Source: Caballeronia sp. M1242
GTDB lineage: Bacteria > Pseudomonadota > Gammaproteobacteria > Burkholderiales > Burkholderiaceae
Direction of reading: 5' to 3'
Assembly (NCBI RefSeq): GCF_017220215.1
Contig: NZ_CP071131.1
Coordinates: 310,001-374,000 of the forward strand
Length of the DNA: 64,000 nt
Below are positions 36,799 through 46,360 of this stretch, piece by piece. The notes under the pieces were generated by a model that ran no database searches, had not been told where the DNA came from, and saw nothing but the letters and a program-made list of their open reading frames with translations. The translations under genes were made by a program, and so were the position numbers. The first letter of the stretch is position 1. Each line of letters begins with the position of its first letter.

Positions 36799-37818
36799 TC
36801 AGGGTCTCGGCTGCCTGACTGAACGCGCCGAGATCTGATCCGCTGTTTCGTCAGCGCGTGCCAGGGTCATGAACCGCTTCCGGTACTCAGAAGGCGTCAC
36901 GCCCACGTGCTTGACGAAGGTGCGCCGCAACACGTCCGCATTCGCGAACCCGCAGTTCGCAGCGAGCTGTTTCGGCGCATCGCCGCGCGTCTCGATGAGA
37001 TTGCGCGCGGCCGCCACACGCGCAGTTTCCACCCAGACCGCCGGCGTCACGCCCACTTCTGCCTGAAAGAGCCGGGCAAAATGGCGCGGGCTCAAACGGG
37101 CATGCGCGGCCATGCTGGCCACGCTATGGTCGAGCTCGGGCCGCGCCGCGACGAGCCGCTGCACTTCCTGCAAGACCGAGCGGCCCGCTGGCTGCGCGCG
37201 GCCTTTTCGGCTGAACTGCAATTGTCCGCCGGGGCGCTTGAAGAACATGACGAGCTGACTGGCGACGCGCATCGCGATCTCGCGCCCGAGATCTTCCTCG
37301 ACGAGCGCGAGCGCCAGATCAAGGCCGGCCGTCACGCCCGCAGCCGTGCGCAGCTTGCCATCCCGCACATAGAGCGCGTCCGGCTCCGCGGTCACTGTCG
37401 GATAGCGGCGCGACAACTCGTCGATGCAAGACCAGTGAGTCGTGACGCGCCGCTTCTCCAGCAAGCCTGCTTCGGCAAGAATGAACGCGCCGGTGCATAC
37501 GGAGCCAAAGCGTTTCGATCGCTTCGCAACCGTCCTGAGCCACTCGCGCAATGTGTTCGAGATCGTCATGCTCGACGCGTGAGGCGCGCCCGCCACGAGC
37601 AGCGTATGCAGTGCAACGAAGTCGTCGCCGACTACCTCGTCCGGCAGCAGCCGCGCGCCCGACGAGCTTTTCAAATGCCCTCTCCGAGTGCCGACGATCT
37701 TCAGCTCGTACTCGTGGCGCCCCGTCTCGACGTTGGCTTGCGCGAACACGTCGAGCGGTCCGCATACGTCGAGCATCTGCACGCCGGGCACCGCAAGGAT
37801 GGCAATTGTCTTGGCCAT
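36799..37818 (-). CDS. GlxA-type AraC family transcriptional regulator
   Basis: A 339-residue regulator. The N-terminal DJ-1/PfpI-like domain (about 1-190) includes VQMLDVCGPLDVFAQ and the nucleophile-elbow-like FGSVCTGAFILAEAG. The C-terminal AraC helix-turn-helix pair is at about 220-320 (VASMAAHARLSPRHFARLFQ, LAANCGFANADVLRRTFVKH). It is divergent from the HD-domain gene across 119 bases and probably controls it. GGAGAG precedes the ATG. The effector is unknown. Confidence 0.88.
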   Translation of the reverse strand: MAKTIAILAVPGVQMLDVCGPLDVFAQANVETGRHEYELKIVGTRRGHLKSSSGARLLPDEVVGDDFVALHTLLVAGAPHASSMTISNTLREWLRTVAKRSKRFGSVCTGAFILAEAGLLEKRRVTTHWSCIDELSRRYPTVTAEPDALYVRDGKLRTAAGVTAGLDLALALVEEDLGREIAMRVASQLVMFFKRPGGQLQFSRKGRAQPAGRSVLQEVQRLVAARPELDHSVASMAAHARLSPRHFARLFQAEVGVTPAVWVETARVAAARNLIETRGDAPKQLAANCGFANADVLRRTFVKHVGVTPSEYRKRFMTLARADETADQISARSVRQPRP

Positions 37819-37937
37819 GACAGCATGACTCTCCAGGTCCGAATGTCGCGCGAAATGGCAGGATTCGGCGTTTCACGCGTAACGGTGCCAACGATACCAC
37901 GCCTGACAATAGTGCTCATCAACCTCAGGAGAACATC

Positions 37938-38579
37938 ATGAGCACTAGCGCGAATACCGTTGCGATTCCGGATAGCCAGCTTGCCCGAGCGATCACGGAG
38001 TTCGTCCGCGATACGGAGACGGAGCTTCTTTTCAATCATTCGAGCCGCGTGTATTGCTTCGGCGCGCTTGCCGGCCAGCGGCGCGGCGTGAAGTTCGACG
38101 CGGAACTGCTCTACGCCGGCGCCATGTTCCACGACATGGGCCTCATGCCTTCGCACAGCAGCCAGACCGAGCGTTTCGAAGTGGACGGCGCGAACGCCGC
38201 GCGCGACTTTCTGAGGCAGCACGGCATCGCACCCGCCGACATCGACCTCGTGTGGACCGCCATCGCGCTTCATACGACACCGGGCGTGCCGCAACATATG
38301 CATCCGGTGATCGCGCTCGTCACCGCGGGAGTCGAGATGGACGTGCTCGGTCTCGCTTACCCGGAGTACAGCGAGGCGGAAAGAACCGCTGTCGTCAGTG
38401 CGTATCCACGGACCGAGCACTTCAAGGAAGACATCATTCAGGCGTTCTACGACGGCATCAAACACAAGCCTCACACGACGTTCGGGAACGTCAAGGCCGA
38501 CGTCATCGCGGACAAGGAACCGCGCTTCCGGCCGGGCAACTTCTGCTCGGTGATCCGCCATTCGGCGTGGCGCGGGTAG
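37938..38579 (+). CDS. HD-domain protein, cyanamide-hydratase-like
   Basis: A 213-residue HD-superfamily protein with N-terminal NHSSRVYCFGAL, the central AMFHDMGL carrying the His-Asp metal pair (about residues 71-72), and AIALHTTPGVPQH. This pattern matches the cyanamide hydratase/HD group that also contains nitrile-type hydratases and uncharacterised phosphohydrolases. AGGAG lies seven bases before the ATG. It is divergent from the GlxA-type regulator, likely its controller. The substrate is not predictable. Confidence 0.78.
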   Translation: MSTSANTVAIPDSQLARAITEFVRDTETELLFNHSSRVYCFGALAGQRRGVKFDAELLYAGAMFHDMGLMPSHSSQTERFEVDGANAARDFLRQHGIAPADIDLVWTAIALHTTPGVPQHMHPVIALVTAGVEMDVLGLAYPEYSEAERTAVVSAYPRTEHFKEDIIQAFYDGIKHKPHTTFGNVKADVIADKEPRFRPGNFCSVIRHSAWRG

Positions 38580-38599
38580 GCGTCGGGGTTGCGCGAGCG

Positions 38600-39367
38600 T
38601 CAGAGCACGGCGAGCCAGCCGCCGTCGACATAGATGATCTGTCCGTTCACATAGCTCGATGCGGGCGACGCGAGATAGACCGCCGTGCCGACGAGTTCTT
38701 CCGGCTTGCCCCAGCGCCCCGACGGGTTGCTGCTCTTGACCCACCGGTCGAAGTCGGCGTTGTCGACAAGCGCCTGATTCATGTCGGTGAGGATATAGCC
38801 GGGGCCGATCGCGTTGGCCTGGATATCGAACGGCGCCCACTCGGCGCTCATGGCGCGTGTGAGCATCTTGATGCCGCCCTTGGCAGCCGTATAGGGCGCC
38901 ACCGTCGCGCGTGCCCCTTCGCTCGTCAATGAGCCGATATTGATGATCTTGCCGCCGCGCTTGCGCTCGATCATGCGCCGCGCCGCTTCTTTCGCGACGA
39001 TGAACGCGCTCGTCAGATTGGTGTCGATGACGCGTTGCCAGTCGGCGAGCGCGAGTTCGATCATCGGCTTGCGGAATTGAATGCCCGCGTTGTTCACGAC
39101 GATGTCGACTTCTATGCCTTGCGCGTCCCACGCTGCGAATGCCGCCGCAACGGATGCCTCGTCGGTGACGTCGAAGGCCTGGCCGCATGCGTCGAAGCCT
39201 TGCGCGAGCAGCCGGCTCACGGCGGCATCGACAGTCTCGGCCTTCGTCCCGTTGACGATGACGCGCGCGCCAGCCGCCGCGAAGCCCTCCGCGAGCGCAT
39301 AGCCGATGCCGCGCGCCGAACCCGTGACGAGCGCCGTGCGGCCGCTCAGATCGAACAACTTGTTCAT
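38600..39367 (-). CDS. SDR oxidoreductase, gluconate 5-dehydrogenase-like
   Basis: A 255-residue classical short-chain dehydrogenase. It has the NAD(P)-binding TGSARGIG (residues 15-22), VNNAGIQFRKP, the catalytic Ser in NIGSLTSEGA and Tyr/Lys in PYTAAKGG. The start at 39367 has AAGGAAA upstream; a frame reaching 39424 is artefactual. The sequence runs close to enterobacterial IdnO from residue 1 (MNKLFDLSGRTALVTGSA) to the end (NGQIIYVDGG), so gluconate 5-dehydrogenase or a related sugar-acid ketoreductase is likely. Other genes of that pathway are not adjacent. A decayed GntR gene lies upstream on the same strand. Confidence 0.8.
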   Translation of the reverse strand: MNKLFDLSGRTALVTGSARGIGYALAEGFAAAGARVIVNGTKAETVDAAVSRLLAQGFDACGQAFDVTDEASVAAAFAAWDAQGIEVDIVVNNAGIQFRKPMIELALADWQRVIDTNLTSAFIVAKEAARRMIERKRGGKIINIGSLTSEGARATVAPYTAAKGGIKMLTRAMSAEWAPFDIQANAIGPGYILTDMNQALVDNADFDRWVKSSNPSGRWGKPEELVGTAVYLASPASSYVNGQIIYVDGGWLAVL

Positions 39368-39429
39368 TGCTGTTTCCTTATGATGGACGCACATGCGCCG
39401 AGGCGGGTCCGAAAGGCCTGCCATCTTCG

Positions 39430-39880
39430 CGGCGCTGTAACGATAGCGCTTGCTCGGAGAAAGTATCGCCCCGGCGCGGCGCAGCGCCGCGCGCTCGTCG
39501 AACTCTTTCTGCGCACGTTCGATGAGCGGAGCGCGGTGGTCGGCCTCCTACTGCGGACAATAACGGAAGACCGCATGCTGCGTCTGATGAACGAACGGGC
39601 TGTCGCACGCCGTGAGTATGGCGCCGTTGAACCCGAGATCCGCGCACGCAGCTGCCCTGCCCCGCGACGGCCCGATGCATCGCATTGAATGCGAATCATC
39701 GTCGTGCACCACGCCCGCGCAAACCAGCAGCACGATAGTGCCGTGAGGCCGCCGCACTTGAAGCATGCCTTTGGCGTACAGCGCGTTCATGCTTTGCCGA
39801 ATAGTAATACGGCTGACTCTATCGCCGGTTGATCGCGCACTTGCCGGTGCGAAGTCGGCATCGAATGCGACCCGTTCCAC
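39430..39880 (-). pseudogene. decayed GntR (FCD-type) regulator
   Basis: On the minus strand the DNA-binding winged helix is still readable (DRVSRITIRQSMNALYAKGM, then QVRRPHGTIVL). The FCD-domain signature follows (DLGFNGAILTACDSPFVHQ, then AVFRY). A stop at 39548-39550 precedes EADHRAPLIERAQKEFDER, which fits the next FCD helix. The region between the two domains is far too short and out of place, and no good start exists. It probably once regulated the neighbouring dehydrogenase gene. Confidence 0.55.
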
Positions 39881-40059
39881 ACATCCCTGCGAACGATCCG
39901 GAAGCTAAGGGAGAGCCATACAAGGGAGCAATCAGGCTCGACCCTGCGCCTAAGCGACTCAATCACAGCGGCCGCGAAGAGGAGGCACGTCCGCTGCTAG
40001 CAGACTCCGGTTGGCGCGTTGCGCCGCGCAACTACGTGGGCTCCGGAGGACGCTGACAC

Positions 40060-41817
40060 ATGAACATCGACCGCGACTTACCAGCCGACGCGTACCGGAT
40101 CGTCTTCAGGCTGCTGCCGAGCCCTTGTCTGCTGCTCTCGGTCGACGAGGGCTACACGATCCTGGATGCGAACGAGGCGTACCTGCGCGAGACCGTCAGC
40201 GAACGCGAGCATCTGGTCGGCCGCCCGGTGTTCGACGCGTTTCCCGACAACCCCGAAGATCAGAAGACGCAGGCAACCAGAATTCTCGGCGAGTCGCTGG
40301 AACGCGTGATCCGGCTGCGCCGCACGGATGCAATGGCCTTGCAGCGTTACGACGTGCCGGACAGATCGAGCGATACCGGCGCGTTCATCGTGCGGTACTG
40401 GAGTCCGATCAATATTCCGCTCTTGAATCCGGATGGCTCGGTGGGATTCATCATTCATCGCGTCGAGAACGTCACCGACTTCGTGATGGACGTGCACAGC
40501 CGAACGACGGCGCTGCAAATTCCGGCAAGCGATCGCGGAAACAAACAGCTCGAGAGCGAATCGGAACTGATCCGTCGAAGCCGGCAGTTATCGAATTCAA
40601 ATCAGGAACTACGCAGACTGAGCGAAGAGGCGTTCGCGCTCGCGGCCCGGCTGAAGGACGAGAGCATCAGAAAGGACGAGTTCCTCGCGATGCTCGGTCA
40701 TGAGTTACGCAACCCGCTGGCGGGTCTCGCATCGGCGTTTCAGCTTATCGACAGGACCGATGCGGAGCAAGGCGTGCCGCAGGAAATCGGCTCGCTGATC
40801 AACCGCCAGATCGGCACGCTCACGCGTCTCGTGGACGATCTGCTCGATGCGTCGCGTGTTTCGCGTGGCACCATCCGGCTGCATCGTGAGCCGATCGATT
40901 TGCGCATGGTCATCGAAACGGCCGCCTACTCGGTGCGAAAAGAATTCGAGGCCAAAGGACATTCTCTCGTCATCGACCTCGCGCCGGGCGATTACGCGAT
41001 GAACGGCGACGCGACGCGCTTGCAGCAAGTGGTCGCCAACCTGCTCTCGAACGCGGTCAAGTTCACGGACCCGGGCGGCAACATCGGCATGCGTTTGTCC
41101 GCGAGCAAGGCGAACGAAGAACGCCGGGCCGTGCTCATCGTCGAGGACAACGGGCGTGGCATTCCGGCGCGCCATCTCGAGTCCATCTTCGAGCTGTTCG
41201 CGCAAGTCAATACAACGCTCGACCGCGCCGAGGGAGGTCTCGGCATTGGTCTGAATCTCGCGCGCCGGCTGGTGGAACTGCACGACGGCACGCTCGTGGC
41301 GCGGTCCGAGGGCGAGGGCAAAGGCAGTCAGTTCATCGTCGATCTTCCGCTCTTGATGGAAGCGCAGCGGCTCGTTCCGGCGCCCGAGCAGCTGGTCTTT
41401 CACGGCGATCAGGACGTCTCCATTCTGCTCGTGGAAGACAACGACGACGTGCGGGCGGCGACTGCCGCAATGCTGGAGTCGCTCGGCTACACGGTCGCGA
41501 CTGCGTCCGACGGCACGCGCGGCGTGGACGCGATGGTGGCCCAGACGCCGATGGTGGCCATCGTCGATATCGGCTTGCCCGGCATCGACGGATTCGAGGT
41601 GGCGCGGCGCGCGAAGGACATGCTCGGAATCAAGCGTCCGCATCTGATCGCGCTGAGCGGCTACAGCGGCCCCGAAGTGAGCGAGCGCGCCATCGAAAGC
41701 GGCTTCGACGATGTCTTCGTCAAGCCGATCGATCTCAAATTGCTGCAGCGATCCATTCACAGTGTCATGGCGAAGCACCATGCGGCGAAGTTAGGGTTAG
41801 GGGAAGCGAGCACGTGA
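40060..41817 (+). CDS. PAS-domain hybrid sensor histidine kinase / receiver
   Basis: A 585-residue soluble hybrid kinase. An N-terminal PAS domain (LLPSPCLLLSVDEGYTILDA) covers about 15-140, followed by a coiled linker. The HisKA motif FLAMLGHELRNPLAG has its His near 211. HATPase_c follows (VEDNGRGIPARH, GGLGIGLNLARRLVELH), then a receiver from about 453 (SILLVEDNDDVRAATAAML, phospho-acceptor Asp in VAIVDIGLPGIDGFE). GGAGG precedes the ATG at 40060. No partner gene is adjacent; the intergenic region 39881-40059 upstream holds nothing notable. The stimulus is unknown. Confidence 0.9.
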   Translation: MNIDRDLPADAYRIVFRLLPSPCLLLSVDEGYTILDANEAYLRETVSEREHLVGRPVFDAFPDNPEDQKTQATRILGESLERVIRLRRTDAMALQRYDVPDRSSDTGAFIVRYWSPINIPLLNPDGSVGFIIHRVENVTDFVMDVHSRTTALQIPASDRGNKQLESESELIRRSRQLSNSNQELRRLSEEAFALAARLKDESIRKDEFLAMLGHELRNPLAGLASAFQLIDRTDAEQGVPQEIGSLINRQIGTLTRLVDDLLDASRVSRGTIRLHREPIDLRMVIETAAYSVRKEFEAKGHSLVIDLAPGDYAMNGDATRLQQVVANLLSNAVKFTDPGGNIGMRLSASKANEERRAVLIVEDNGRGIPARHLESIFELFAQVNTTLDRAEGGLGIGLNLARRLVELHDGTLVARSEGEGKGSQFIVDLPLLMEAQRLVPAPEQLVFHGDQDVSILLVEDNDDVRAATAAMLESLGYTVATASDGTRGVDAMVAQTPMVAIVDIGLPGIDGFEVARRAKDMLGIKRPHLIALSGYSGPEVSERAIESGFDDVFVKPIDLKLLQRSIHSVMAKHHAAKLGLGEAST

Positions 41818-41853
41818 CTCGCTTGCCTTGATTCGAAGGATGCCTAACGACTG

Positions 41854-42309
41854 CTATCGAGGCAAGCCGATGACCCTGCCCGCATAGACCGCGTCCGTCG
41901 CGGCGATCGTCGCCTGTGCCGCAATGTTCGCCGCGATGTCTTCATCGAACGAAGCGGCCTTCGGCGCGCCGCTCGTGTCGATATGCATCAGCATCTGTTC
42001 GCAAGCGGACGCCGGCTCAACGCTCTCTCCCTCGAACATCTGCAAATACAGATGTATGCGCTTCCTGTCGTGCGCAATGACGCGCGCATCGACGCGCACG
42101 GCCGCGCCTTCTTTCAGTTCGCGCAGATAGCTGACATGCGCCTCCAGCGTGTAGAGCGTGCGATGCCGCGCGCGCCGCGCCGCGTCTCCAAGGCCGATGT
42201 CGTCCATGAAAGCATCCGTCGCGAGACTGTAGATCAGCATGTAGAACGCATCGCGCAGATGCCCGTTATAGTCGACCCACTCGGGCCTGACCGTGTCGCG
42301 GTAAATCAT
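41854..42309 (-). CDS. cdhB: hotdog thioesterase of carnitine catabolism (CdhB-like)
   Basis: A 151-residue hotdog-fold protein (VRPEWVDYNGHLRDAFYMLI with the catalytic Asp of the 4HBT group, then LYTLEAHVSYLRELKEG). It is the third gene of a cdhC-cdhA-cdhB arrangement, only three bases after cdhA. In Pseudomonas this operon converts L-carnitine to glycine betaine, and the thioesterase hydrolyses betainyl-CoA. The assignment rests on both fold and gene order. It acts in the cytoplasm. Confidence 0.82.
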   Translation of the reverse strand: MIYRDTVRPEWVDYNGHLRDAFYMLIYSLATDAFMDDIGLGDAARRARHRTLYTLEAHVSYLRELKEGAAVRVDARVIAHDRKRIHLYLQMFEGESVEPASACEQMLMHIDTSGAPKAASFDEDIAANIAAQATIAATDAVYAGRVIGLPR

Positions 42310-42312
42310 CTG

Positions 42313-43260
42313 TCAGTCCTCGATGCCGTGACGCGCCTTGGCCGCTGCGATCGCCTCGATCACGCTGGTGATGCAGTCGTCGCGATACCGTTCCAGATCC
42401 TTGGTGCTGCGTCCCTTCGTCTGCTTCGCGGTGCCGTCCACCACGCGGTCGATAAGTTCATCGGTCAGATCGGGCGCGACGAGCTTCGTCCACGGCAGTT
42501 GCAGTGCCGGCCCGAACTGCTGCATGAAATGCCGCATGCCCGCTTCGCCGCCCGCGAGCGTGTAGGTCAGAAACGTTCCCATGAACGACCAGCGAATTCC
42601 CGCGCCGTAGCGAATGGCGTCGTCGATCTCGCCTGTCGTCGCCACGCCTTCATTCACCAGATGAAGGGCCTCGCGCCACAACGCTTCGAGCAGTCTGTCG
42701 GCGATGAAACCGGGCACCTCGGCACGCACGCGTAACGGCCGCATGCCGATTGAAGCATAGAACGTCATGGCGGCGTCGATCGATTCTTCCGATGTGCTGC
42801 CGCCGCCCAGCACTTCCACGAGGGGCAGCAGATACACCGGGTTGAACGGATGGCCGACGACGCATCGCTCGGGGCGAACCGCGCTCGCATAGAAGTCGCT
42901 CGGCAAGAGTCCCGATGTCGACGACGCAATGATCGCCTCGGGTTTCGCCGCGCGGCTCACGCGTTCATGCAGCGCGAGCTTCAGGTCTTCGCGCTCGGGC
43001 GCGCTCTCCTGTATGAAGTCCGCGTTGGCGACGCACTCTTCCACGCTCGACACCACGCGCAGCCGTCCCTGCGAGGCGCCCGCCGCCAGCCCGACGCGCT
43101 CCAGCGCGGGCCATGCGTTCGCGACATTCGCGCGGACCACCGCTTCGGCGTTCGGCGCCGGGTCCCACACGGTGACATCGAGACCATGCGCGAGGGCGCG
43201 CGAAACCCATCCACTACCGATGACGCCCACGCCCAGCGCGGCGAATTGCTTGACTTGCAT
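42313..43260 (-). CDS. cdhA: L-carnitine dehydrogenase
   Basis: A 315-residue NAD-dependent dehydrogenase of the 3-hydroxyacyl-CoA dehydrogenase fold. It has the Rossmann motif GVGVIGSGW, then FIQESAPEREDLK, ASSTSGLLPSDFY and GHPFNPVYLLPLVEV. These features and the length fit L-carnitine 3-dehydrogenase, which oxidises L-carnitine to 3-dehydrocarnitine. It lies between the cleavage enzyme cdhC (19 bases upstream) and the thioesterase cdhB (three bases downstream), giving the complete three-step route. A generic 3-hydroxyacyl-CoA dehydrogenase is less likely given the context. Confidence 0.88.
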   Translation of the reverse strand: MQVKQFAALGVGVIGSGWVSRALAHGLDVTVWDPAPNAEAVVRANVANAWPALERVGLAAGASQGRLRVVSSVEECVANADFIQESAPEREDLKLALHERVSRAAKPEAIIASSTSGLLPSDFYASAVRPERCVVGHPFNPVYLLPLVEVLGGGSTSEESIDAAMTFYASIGMRPLRVRAEVPGFIADRLLEALWREALHLVNEGVATTGEIDDAIRYGAGIRWSFMGTFLTYTLAGGEAGMRHFMQQFGPALQLPWTKLVAPDLTDELIDRVVDGTAKQTKGRSTKDLERYRDDCITSVIEAIAAAKARHGIED

Positions 43261-43279
43261 CTGCTCGCTCCTTCGGTGC

Positions 43280-44209
43280 TCACGCGAATTGTTCGACTGC
43301 GCGCTTTTCCAGCGGACGCTCGCCGCGCGCCGGCAGGCCCAGTTTTCTGCGCCCTTCGGCGGGCGTCAGCGCGCGGCCCCCCAAGCGTTCGATGATCTCG
43401 ACGGCCCGCTGCACCAGCGTTCCGTTGCTCGCCGGCACGCCGCGATCCAGCCACAGATTGTCTTCGAGGCCGACGCGCACATGGCCGCCGAGCAGCATCG
43501 CCTGCGCGACCATCGGCATCTGCATCCGGCCGATGCCGAAGCCGGCCCAATGCGCGCCGGGCGGCAAGTTGTCGACCATCGCCTTCATCGTGCCCGTGTC
43601 GGGCGGCGCGCCCCACGGAATGCCCATGCACAGCTGGAAGAGCGGCGGCGCATCGAGCAGACCCTCTTTGAGCAGTTGATTGGCGAACCACAGGTGGCCC
43701 GTATCGAATATTTCGAGTTCGGGCTTCACGCCCAATTCCTGTATCCGCTTCGCGCCCGCTCGCAGTTGCGCGGGCGTCGAAACGTAGATGTAGTCGCCAT
43801 CGCCGAAGTTGAGCGTGCCGCAATCGAGCGTGCATATCTCGGGCAGCAACTCCTCGACATGCGCAAGACGCGTGAGGCCACCGACCAGATCCGTGCCCTT
43901 GCCGAAGCGCATCGGCTCTTCGCCCGGACCGATCTCCAGATCACCGCCCATGCCCGCCGTCAGGTTGATGATGACATCCACGTCCGAAGAACGGATGCGG
44001 TCCACCACCTCGCGGTAGAGCGCGGGATCGCGGCTGCCTCGTCCGGTGTGAGGATCGCGCACATGGCAATGCGCGACGGTCGCGCCGGCGCGCGCGGCTT
44101 CGATGGCTGCGTCGGCAATCTGCTTGGGCGTCACCGGAATCGCGGGATGCCTGGTGGTCGTGTCGCCCGCTCCGGTGACTGCGCAAGTAACGATGACTTC
44201 GTAGTTCAT
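43280..44209 (-). CDS. cdhC: 3-dehydrocarnitine cleavage enzyme (BKACE family)
   Basis: A 309-residue beta-keto acid cleavage enzyme. The start at 44209 (MNYEVIVTCAVTGAGDT) is the family norm; the longer frame to 44314 overlaps the binding-protein gene region and is rejected. Metal ligands are visible in AHCHVRDPHTGRGSRD, with TAGMGGDLE and FDTGHLWFA further on. In carnitine degradation this enzyme combines 3-dehydrocarnitine with acetyl-CoA to give betainyl-CoA and acetoacetate. The neighbours cdhA and cdhB perform the steps before and after. It is zinc-dependent and cytoplasmic. Confidence 0.9.
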   Translation of the reverse strand: MNYEVIVTCAVTGAGDTTTRHPAIPVTPKQIADAAIEAARAGATVAHCHVRDPHTGRGSRDPALYREVVDRIRSSDVDVIINLTAGMGGDLEIGPGEEPMRFGKGTDLVGGLTRLAHVEELLPEICTLDCGTLNFGDGDYIYVSTPAQLRAGAKRIQELGVKPELEIFDTGHLWFANQLLKEGLLDAPPLFQLCMGIPWGAPPDTGTMKAMVDNLPPGAHWAGFGIGRMQMPMVAQAMLLGGHVRVGLEDNLWLDRGVPASNGTLVQRAVEIIERLGGRALTPAEGRRKLGLPARGERPLEKRAVEQFA

Positions 44210-44267
44210 GTCTGTATGGATACCTAAGTACTTCGAAAGACCGGTGAACGCGTCACCGGGGCGGAAA

Positions 44268-45206
44268 TCAGAGGCCGAGATACTGTTTGACGGCGGGCAG
44301 ACCGTCTTTTCCATCGACAGTCTTTACGCCCGCAAGCCACGAGTCGAGCAGTTGCGGGTTCTCCTTGAGATACGCCTTTGCTGCATCCGCGGGGCGTTCC
44401 TTGTTCATTACCCGCTGCATGAGGCGGTTCTCGAGGTCGGTCGTGAAGCGCAGGTTCTTCACGAGCTTGCCGGCGTTCGGGCAGCGCGCGAGAAAGTCCG
44501 GGTTGGTCAGCGTATAGACGCGCGCCTCGCCGTAGTTCGGGCCGAACACGTCGTCTCCACCCGCCAGATAATTGATCTTCATCTGAATGTTCATGGGATG
44601 CGGCTCCCACGCGAGAAACACCACCGGCTTCTTCTCGCGGATCGCGCGTTCCACTGTGACGAGCATCCCTGCTTCGCTCGATTGAACCAGCTTGAAGCCG
44701 CCGAGACCGAACTGGTTCGTGTCGATCATCTTCTGAATCTTGGCGTTCGCGCTGCTGCCCGGTTCTATGCCGTAGATCGTGCCATCGAGCTCGTCCTTGT
44801 GCTTCGCGATATCGGCAAAGCTCTTGATGCCCGCGTCGTACGCATAGCTCGGCACAGCGAGCGTCGCCTTGGCGCCCGAGAGATTGGGCGGCTCGATCTT
44901 GTCGATGCTCTTGGCATCCAGAAACGGCTGCACCGCCTTTTCCTGCACCGGCCACCAGTAGCCGAGCGACACGTCGATCTGTTTGTTCTTCAGGCCCGCG
45001 AGCGAGATGGGCACCGATGCGACCGTGGTGCGCGGCGTATAGCCGAGCCCTTCGAACAGCACGGACGCGAGCGCCGTCGTCGAGGTGATGTCGGTCCAGC
45101 CGATGTCGACGAAGCGCACGGTGCGGCAGGTCGCATCGTCATTCGCGTAGGCGACGTGCGCGGCACATGCGGATGCTACGAGAACCGAGAGCAGGCGAAT
45201 TTTCAT
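44268..45206 (-). CDS. caiX: periplasmic quaternary-amine-binding protein, likely carnitine (CaiX-like)
   Basis: A 312-residue substrate-binding protein of the OpuAC/ProX type, with signal peptide MKIRLLSVLVASACAAHVAYA. It has CRTVRFVDIGWTDI, SLGYWWPVQEKAVQPF, YGIEPGSSANAKIQ and FLAWEPHPMNIQMKINYL. These aromatic-rich segments supply the cation-binding box. Being first in the cdhC-cdhA-cdhB operon, it most likely binds carnitine. No permease or ATPase gene follows; CaiX of Pseudomonas works with the shared CbcWV transporter, and the same is inferred here. Confidence 0.85.
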   Translation of the reverse strand: MKIRLLSVLVASACAAHVAYANDDATCRTVRFVDIGWTDITSTTALASVLFEGLGYTPRTTVASVPISLAGLKNKQIDVSLGYWWPVQEKAVQPFLDAKSIDKIEPPNLSGAKATLAVPSYAYDAGIKSFADIAKHKDELDGTIYGIEPGSSANAKIQKMIDTNQFGLGGFKLVQSSEAGMLVTVERAIREKKPVVFLAWEPHPMNIQMKINYLAGGDDVFGPNYGEARVYTLTNPDFLARCPNAGKLVKNLRFTTDLENRLMQRVMNKERPADAAKAYLKENPQLLDSWLAGVKTVDGKDGLPAVKQYLGL

Positions 45207-45386
45207 GGTGGCGTGACCGTCGAAAGAACGTGTGTAGAAAGTACCGCTGCATTAAACCACCGGAACGCCTCATTGCGACCACGAATTGACCGCGAGCGAC
45301 GTGCGGGTTTACAGGGACACGCCCGATTGCGCGCGCTTTTTGCACTTGATAGCGTGACGGATCGCTGACTGGTGGCCCTTCATTCG

Positions 45387-46358
45387 ATGCCCGTCCCTCA
45401 AGACTTCCACTTCCTGCTGCTGCCGCAGTTCTCGTCGATCGGCTTCATGTCGGCGATCGAGCCGCTGCGCGTGGCGAACCGCTTCAGGGGCGAGCTGTAT
45501 CGCTGGCACATTGTTTCGGTCGATGGCGGGCCGGTCGTCGCGAGCAACGGCATTTCGCTCAATGCGGAGCGTTCCATCGACGAAGCCGCCGATGCGCGCA
45601 CGCTCATCGTCGTATCGGGATTCGACCCGCTCGCCGCGTACACGCGCGGCATCGGCGAGTGGCTGCGCAAGCTGGATCGCGCAGGCGCGACGCTCGGCGG
45701 CATCGATACGGGGAGTTTCATTCTTGCCGAAGCGGGGCTGCTCGCGGGCAAGCGCGTGACCTTGCACTGGGAGGCGCTGGCGGCATTCGCGGAGCAGTAT
45801 CCGTCCATCGAAACGAGCCAGGAGATCTTCGAGATCGACGCGCGACGCATCACTTGCGCGGGCGGCACGGCATCCATCGACCTGATGCTCGATCTGATCG
45901 CCCGCGATCACGGCGCGGAACTCGCCGCGCAAGTCTCCGAGCAGTTCGTGCTCGGGCGCATCCGTCAGCGCAGCGATCATCAGCGCATGAAGATCGCCGC
46001 GCGTTACGGCATTCATAACCGCAAGCTGATTCAGGTGATCGGCGTGATGGAGCAGCACATGGAAGAGCCGCTTGCGCCCGATGCGCTGGCCGAATCCATC
46101 GGCGTCACGCGGCGACAGCTGGAGCGCCTATTCTGCTCAGCGCTGAAGGACACGCCGACGCATTTCTATCTCGGCCTGCGTCTCGCGCGCGCCCGCGAAC
46201 TGCTTCAGCAAACCGACATGTCGATACTCGCGGTCTGTGTCGCATGCGGCTTCGAATCGCCTTCGCATTTTTCGCGGACGTACCGGGCGCGTTTCAACGC
46301 GAGCCCGCGAGAGGACCGCAGCGCCGTGCGCGCCGCGATCACCGCCCGGGCTGCGTGA
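45387..46358 (+). CDS. cdhR: GlxA-type AraC regulator, CdhR-like
   Basis: A 323-residue regulator with an N-terminal DJ-1/PfpI-like domain (FHFLLLPQFSSIGFMSAIEP, GGIDTGSFILAEAGLLAG, LHWEALAAFAEQYP) and a C-terminal AraC helix-turn-helix (ALAESIGVTRRQLERLFCSA, AVCVACGFESPSHFSRTYRA). It is divergent from the carnitine operon across 180 bases, like cdhR in Pseudomonas, so activation of caiX-cdhCAB by carnitine is likely. I prefer the ATG at 45387 over a GTG at 45372. A related regulator (GbdR) responding to betaine is the alternative. Confidence 0.8.
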   Translation: MPVPQDFHFLLLPQFSSIGFMSAIEPLRVANRFRGELYRWHIVSVDGGPVVASNGISLNAERSIDEAADARTLIVVSGFDPLAAYTRGIGEWLRKLDRAGATLGGIDTGSFILAEAGLLAGKRVTLHWEALAAFAEQYPSIETSQEIFEIDARRITCAGGTASIDLMLDLIARDHGAELAAQVSEQFVLGRIRQRSDHQRMKIAARYGIHNRKLIQVIGVMEQHMEEPLAPDALAESIGVTRRQLERLFCSALKDTPTHFYLGLRLARARELLQQTDMSILAVCVACGFESPSHFSRTYRARFNASPREDRSAVRAAITARAA

Positions 46359-46360
46359 CG

